A stretch of DNA of 64,000 bases, taken from positions 20,603,145 through 20,667,144 of the forward strand of contig NC_083560.1 in assembly GCF_019925205.1 (NCBI RefSeq), in the 5' to 3' direction. The notes beneath the pieces were generated by a model. It made no database searches and had not been told where the DNA came from. It worked only from the letters and a program-made list of their open reading frames with translations. Source of the DNA: Metopolophium dirhodum (taxonomy: Eukaryota > Arthropoda > Insecta > Hemiptera > Aphididae). Below are positions 59,273 through 64,000 of this stretch, piece after piece (position 1 is the stretch's first letter; each line of letters opens with the position of its first letter). Made by a program: the position numbers and the translations under genes.

Positions 59273-61960
59273 AAAATAAAGTCCGGATTCATATGTTTTT
59301 ACATATCGTTACTAGGTCTATGCAGTCTTATGAGACCAAAAAATGTAGACGATTCATTCAATTCTGAGTTTGTAGAAAAAAGTTTATTTTGCATATTTGA
59401 GAATATTTTATAGATTAGGGAGTATTTAACCCATTTAGAATATTTTTGAATATTTTGTAAATTGTGAGAAAAATTATAATAACTTTAATATTATGGTAGG
59501 TACCTAGAAAATTTTTTTTTTTCATAATTTTGATAAAAAGAAAACACGTAGTTATAGTATTATAAGTCGCCATGCAAATTAAATAAATCATTCAATTTTA
59601 AATACATATTAACACTCCGGATAGGAAAAAAAAACAAAAAAAGACATTGTTTTAACAGTGGACAAAAAAAAAATTATAAATATATATATTGATGTTTATT
59701 GATTATTTTTGCATATTTTTAAAATTTTTCAGAGAATATAATGAGAATATTTGAAGGTTTTTTAGAGAATATAATAGCATCATATATTCGGTGTTTTAAG
59801 AGAAAATGAATCCGGCCTTTAGTTATAATTGTTATATTATTCAAAACTGTAAAAAATTATATAGGTATGATAAAATCTAAAACAAAAATATGACGTATAC
59901 CTATAACAAAAATGCGACCATGTCTGCGTAGGTAGGTATTCTGTATAATTGGTGATATTTTTAAACTTGGATTTATATTAAAATCATTGTTTATGGTACC
60001 ATAGTCATACTAGTTTAGAATAATAAAATAGGTAGGTACTTTAAAGTGTTTCATTGTATTATATTTTCTAAATGTGATAACTATTTTTGAAATCGAGTAC
60101 CTATACAATTCGCAAAATAGATCCTTATTGTTTAAATAGTCGTATTAATATAATTAATATTTTATAGTAGGTATAATCTCAATAATAATTATTGTTATTC
60201 ATCCATCCATCCATCTTGAATGTTGAATTTGAACTGAAAAAAATAATATTTTTATTAGAACCTCTTGTAAGATTTGCACAGGCAATATAATATGCGATAA
60301 AGCGGTTGCATGCCTTATCAGAATTGATAAGTGGTAAATGTACGATAGCTGTTATCTTCACCGACATTATTCCGTGAAGGCGTATCAAAATTGTTTTTCG
60401 TGTTTTTACAATATTGTACTTAAACTTTGAAGAAGTTCATAGTGTATAAGTCGGTGCCATCGAACGTCTGTATTGTTAACCGTTCGTATGTAGAAGGCGG
60501 TTCTAAATGCCTTTTCGTTATTCGTCTGATTTTCGTCGGCTGTTCCTGTTTGATGGGTCGTAGTCTGATCGAACCCAAAAACCGATTTTTTTTTATTACT
60601 TACTACTTTCTTTTCTGTTTTTAGCTCAACTCGTAACGTGTTCGCAGCTGCAGTCGAAGCATACGGCGCACACCCATGTGGCATGTGTATTTTTCATTTG
60701 TGCTGTATGAATTGAATTCATGTTCTAGTGAATTTTTACGCTGTCAGGTAATTATTGTTCGAGGCAACAGCCAATTATACTATACATAATATTATCTGTC
60801 TTTCTTTCCCATTTTAGGGTGTTTGTTGTTCTAACCGTCAGTGTTGAGAATTAGTATTGTGCATTATGTTCGTCTGTTGTTTGTGGCTATGTGGTTACTT
60901 TGATTAAATCCGTCACTCAATGCATTCACATGTGAGTATTGGTCGACCATTTGTGGTATTAATTTATTAAAGTACGGCCGATGCATTTATCACATTTGTG
61001 TCAATTTTATTTTGATTAGTAATATTTATTATTATTGGATTACGGTTAGGCCGCAGGCATATTTTGCTGTTATAATGTATTATTCTTCGCTGTAACTAGA
61101 AGCTTAAAGTTAACATAAATATGTTGTTTTTTTCTATTATTATTGCTATTGATCATTTAAAATATCAACAACAAAAATTATTAGTTACAATTTTACAAAA
61201 AGATAATATATTTTAACAATTTTTGATGATTACATTGTTACAATTAATTTTTTTTTTATTCAGTTATATTTGATTATAAAGTTCTGTTTTTTTCAAGTAG
61301 TTAATTATACTGTTGATATTTTCTGTGTTCGGGACTAAAGTTGCGTCTTAATTGGACGGGATATTGTATTTTCTGAGGTCACTTATATATTAAATAATTT
61401 TGTTCCATTCTGTTATTATTAAGTGTTTAACGCCACTGGTTGTACACCGCGAGGGTTCCTTTTTAGCCATTAGGTACTTGTGTGTTAACCTTGTACGGCC
61501 TATACAAGGACAATTAATTATAATTTTTCTTCTCTATTTAGACTCTAATTTTGCCAATCATGAATTGTGTTTTTAATTTTTCTGTTGCCTTCTATATTTA
61601 TGTGACGGGGTATCCAAATGAAGGTGATGTTAGTGTGTATTGACTCAATGGTTTCTTCTTATATGAGTTTAGCAATGTCTGATTTGGCACCAAATCAATA
61701 AAGGCCACCCAATTGGTGTGTTAAATTAAATTGTATAGCCATGAATGTAGAAATTTTAATTTAAGTAAAATAAAGAAAAGAAAAAGTAACCTTGATCATA
61801 TTATTAAAATATAATATTAAATTTTGTAATCATATAACATACCTAACTGTTAGCAATAGACAATGGTGTTATTTATACAAATCATCAATTTAATTTTAAT
61901 TTTTCATAAATATTATAATATACCTAACCATATTAATATAATAATTTATTTATATTTTAC
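59273..61960. other. Non-coding region, possibly containing a 5' leader near 60.4-61.0 kb
   Basis: 59280-60170 is AT-rich with no feature. From about 60400 to 61000 the composition is more balanced (GTCGGTGCCATCGAACGTCT, GTGTTTGTTGTTCTAACCGT) and could be a promoter or untranslated first exon. None of its small frames (60406-60684 minus, 60427-60624 plus) matches a family I know. 61340-61740 looks like worn retroposon-type sequence, unassigned. Confidence 0.35.
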
Positions 61961-61962
61961 AG

Positions 61963-62084
61963 TTACGTTAAAATTATAGTGCTACAATTTGAGCTTGGCG
62001 CAAGACAGTTGAGAAACAATCTTGCAAAACCGAATAAATTTGATTTAAAGTTTTATAAATGCAGAGTCCTATCTCCAAATATTC
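61963..62084 (+). CDS. Possible internal exon of an unknown gene
   Basis: TATATTTTACAG precedes and GTAAGTATAC follows a 122-bp open segment, both near-consensus splice sites. One frame is open throughout and includes LQFELGARQLRNNLAKPNKF and LKFYKCRVLSPNI, with a mixed, protein-like composition. No neighbouring exon was found in the window. A chance open segment between splice-like sites cannot be excluded. Confidence 0.35.
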
Positions 62085-62700
62085 GTAAGTATACTTACTT
62101 TAATAGTTTATATACCAACTTATAATTTATTATTTTTTATCTGTAATTGTTTTTGATTTTACTGCATATTCTATAGGCATTTAAGCAAGTCACTATAAAT
62201 TCACTAAAAGTCACTTTTTTATAAGGTTTTGTTTATTATTTATTAACTTGAAGACTATTAAAATGTATTTTAATATAATCATAGTCTATGTATTTGATAA
62301 CTATGAGTATATGACACTGATTTAAACACTTTTTCATAAATAATATATCATTATTTTTATCATTTTTTTTCAATAATTCCACTTTTTCTAATACCAAAAT
62401 ATGCTTCCGTTCTTGTATAATAACCACTTAGATAAAAATATAAAAATCATAAATAAATTATCTAGTAAACATATATATATAGGCTGATTTTTTAAGCAAG
62501 TACATTTTATTTTTATGCTTATATAATGAGGTTAGGGAACCTGTTATATTTAGATAATTCAGTAAGGGTTTTTAGTGCCCCTTTGAATTATATTTTAACC
62601 GTAACACGGGAGCTTCAGGAAAGAGATCAAATAATAAGTTCCAGATGATATCTTTTATTATTATACAATAAATTACAACAATCTTTGTTATATATTAAAT
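62085..62700. other. AT-rich non-coding stretch
   Basis: No feature beyond a TATAGGCTGATTTTTTAAGC end-like motif near 62479, similar to the one at 54030. Confidence 0.35.
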
Positions 62701-62702
62701 AT

Positions 62703-62797
62703 ATACTCCATTCAGAATAAGATGACGCCAGGGGGCCATGTCAAAACCGGTATTACTACGTAAATCTGATGTGCTCTTATTCTGAACAGACTATAGT
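62703..62797. repeat. About 95-bp hairpin element (MITE-like), copy 2
   Basis: CATTCAGAATAAGATGACGC pairs with the reverse complement of the right arm (CTATAGTCTGTTCAGAATAA). The loop carries CGGTATTACTACGTAAATCT, the inverse of the loop in the copy at 31720. Arms are more diverged than in copy 1. Confidence 0.65.
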
Positions 62798-63310
62798 AGA
62801 ACGAAAGACTTGTGAACTGTTGTATGGTCATCGATAGGTATTGTAACTGCTATACTTGTTCCCCGGAACCACGGTTTAAGATAGAATGATTGCGCATCAA
62901 ACAATAAATAGCAAGAGGAAGTCCTTAGGTCAATTTACTAGCTCTTGAGCGGTTGTATAGTCATAGTCATGAATAATTGAGATACCTATGAGAGATTAGA
63001 AATAGTAAATAAACATTGTATTAAAATACAATTACTGTTTATAGCACAGTTTAGTAAAACATATAGAAGTTGACTCTAAAAGGGCACCAACTGTCAGTTA
63101 ATTAATATGAATGCATACTTTGCCATTAAGCTTAACATACGTCGACGCTCAACCAGTCTATCTAAAACCGTGCCCGGAACTAACAAACTTAATATGGTGT
63201 GTGTTATATATACCAACAATTGTATGTGTAGTGTACCAGCATGTCTATAAGCCTATTCCTCATTAATAATAATCAATAATTATGTTTATAGTTTATGCAA
63301 CGGTGTACAC
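62798..63310. other. Non-coding stretch
   Basis: No gene or repeat structure that I can support. Confidence 0.35.
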
Positions 63311-63314
63311 ATTA

Positions 63315-63738
63315 TTAAGAGGACGTTACACAGATATTTGCTGTCTCCATTTCACACGTGCAAATTTACGCTCAGAAGATCACGTTTAACTCAGTTAGTT
63401 TCAAAATTAGAGTGAATTGACCTATTATAAAACTTGATGGTAAGAACATTATCTATGTTTGTATGTGTGTTTTTTGTACAATAATTCAGTTTTTAATTGA
63501 GTTATGAGCATTTTTTATTTACGCTATATTATAAACGCATAATTTACTCAAATATTGAACTATTGAAAAAAACTCACATACAAACACAGATGATGTACTT
63601 ACCATCAAATTGCATCATAGGTCAATTCACTCTAATTTTAAACTAACGGAGCCAAACTCGTTCTCCTGAGTGTAAACTTGCTTTGCTACGCACTTGTAAG
63701 ACGAAGAAAACAAATGGCTGTGTAGCGTCCTCTTAAAC
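63315..63738. repeat. Fold-back element of the AAGAGGAC family, copy 3
   Basis: Ends are AAGAGGACGTTACACAG (63318 onward) and the complement of AAGAGGACGCTACACAG (about 63720-63736). Inside, TTAGAGTGAATTGACCTATT and AGGTCAATTCACTCTAATTT face each other, as do GATGGTAAG and CTTACCATC. A large palindrome with no coding capacity. Confidence 0.7.
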
Positions 63739-63739
63739 A

Positions 63740-64000
63740 AATATTTAAACATGCCATACAAGTGTGTAACATAACAAATTTTACGCTCAGCAGAAAACGT
63801 TTAGCTCCTTTAGTTTAAAAGTTAGAGTGAATTGACCTATTATAAAATTTAAAGGTAAGATAATTATTAGGCAATTATGGGCTTTTTAATCCTACCTTTA
63901 AATTTTATGAGAGATTAATTCCACTAATTTTTAAACTAACTGAGCTACACGTGTTCTGCTGTGTGTACAATTTGCTATGTAACGCACTTGTACGACGAAG
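63740..64000. repeat. Fold-back element of the AAGAGGAC family, copy 4, cut by window end
   Basis: Shares TTAGAGTGAATTGACCTATT, AAATTTAAAGGTAAGAT and CTTTAAATTTTATGAGA, then GCACTTGTACGACGAAG, with copy 3. Continues past the window. Confidence 0.6.

Overview
The window looks like nuclear DNA of a hemipteran insect, most likely an aphid. It is very AT-rich, with spliced genes that have many short exons, GT-AG introns and conserved animal chromatin proteins. It also has a dense mixture of DNA transposons and fold-back repeats, and frequent TAGGTACCTA-type motifs. This assignment is inference; no marker gene was compared with a database.

Layout. (1) 1-3.46 kb: repeats only, including a 620-bp fold-back element and a hAT-like element rich in GTTCACGTTC. 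(2) 3.46-10.90 kb: one complete 7.44-kb mariner/IS630-type transposon with near-identical 350-bp terminal inverted repeats and a TA target duplication. It carries an intact two-exon transposase (356 aa, DD41D by my count) on the minus strand. Divergent to it is an apparently intact nine-exon passenger gene (288 aa, coiled coil plus Cys-rich tail), with a decayed partial second copy of the passenger's 5' end. This is the most unusual object in the window. (3) 12.4-13.4 kb: three 3'-terminal exons of a signal peptide peptidase, in frame, but with the catalytic GLGD changed to GLDD and no 5' exons. (4) 15.9-25.3 kb: a complete nine-exon MRG15/MORF4L1-type chromodomain gene whose introns hold BEL/Pao and LINE relics. 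(5) 26-29.6 kb: repeats. (6) 29.65-35.92 kb, minus strand: a complete 14-exon KDM4/JMJD2 histone demethylase (842 aa, JmjN-JmjC-PHD-ePHD-double Tudor). A Tigger/pogo transposon lies antisense in the intron that splits the Tudor region. (7) 36.7-38.1 kb: GC-richer probable promoter/5' leader of KDM4. (8) 38-41.3 kb: tandem repeats and fold-back elements. (9) 41.3-43.5 kb: a ZAD-like/C2H2 zinc-finger gene with two apparent frame disruptions. (10) 43.5-51.9 kb: transposon territory (MULE and hAT relics, subterminal repeat arrays, nested hairpins) with two possible isolated exons. (11) 51.9-59.3 kb: copies of a 1.4-kb interspersed repeat, plus a hAT-type element with an exact 8-bp target duplication that carries about 800 bp of foreign-looking GC-rich DNA. 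(12) 59.3-64 kb: mostly non-coding, one possible exon at 62.0 kb, and fold-back elements to the window end.

The two well-supported host genes both act on H3K36 methylation. MRG15-type chromodomains read H3K36 methylation and KDM4 enzymes remove methyl groups from H3K9/H3K36. Their proximity may be coincidental. Exon coordinates were built by hand from GT/AG sites, frame continuity and family knowledge; no RNA data or alignment tools were used.
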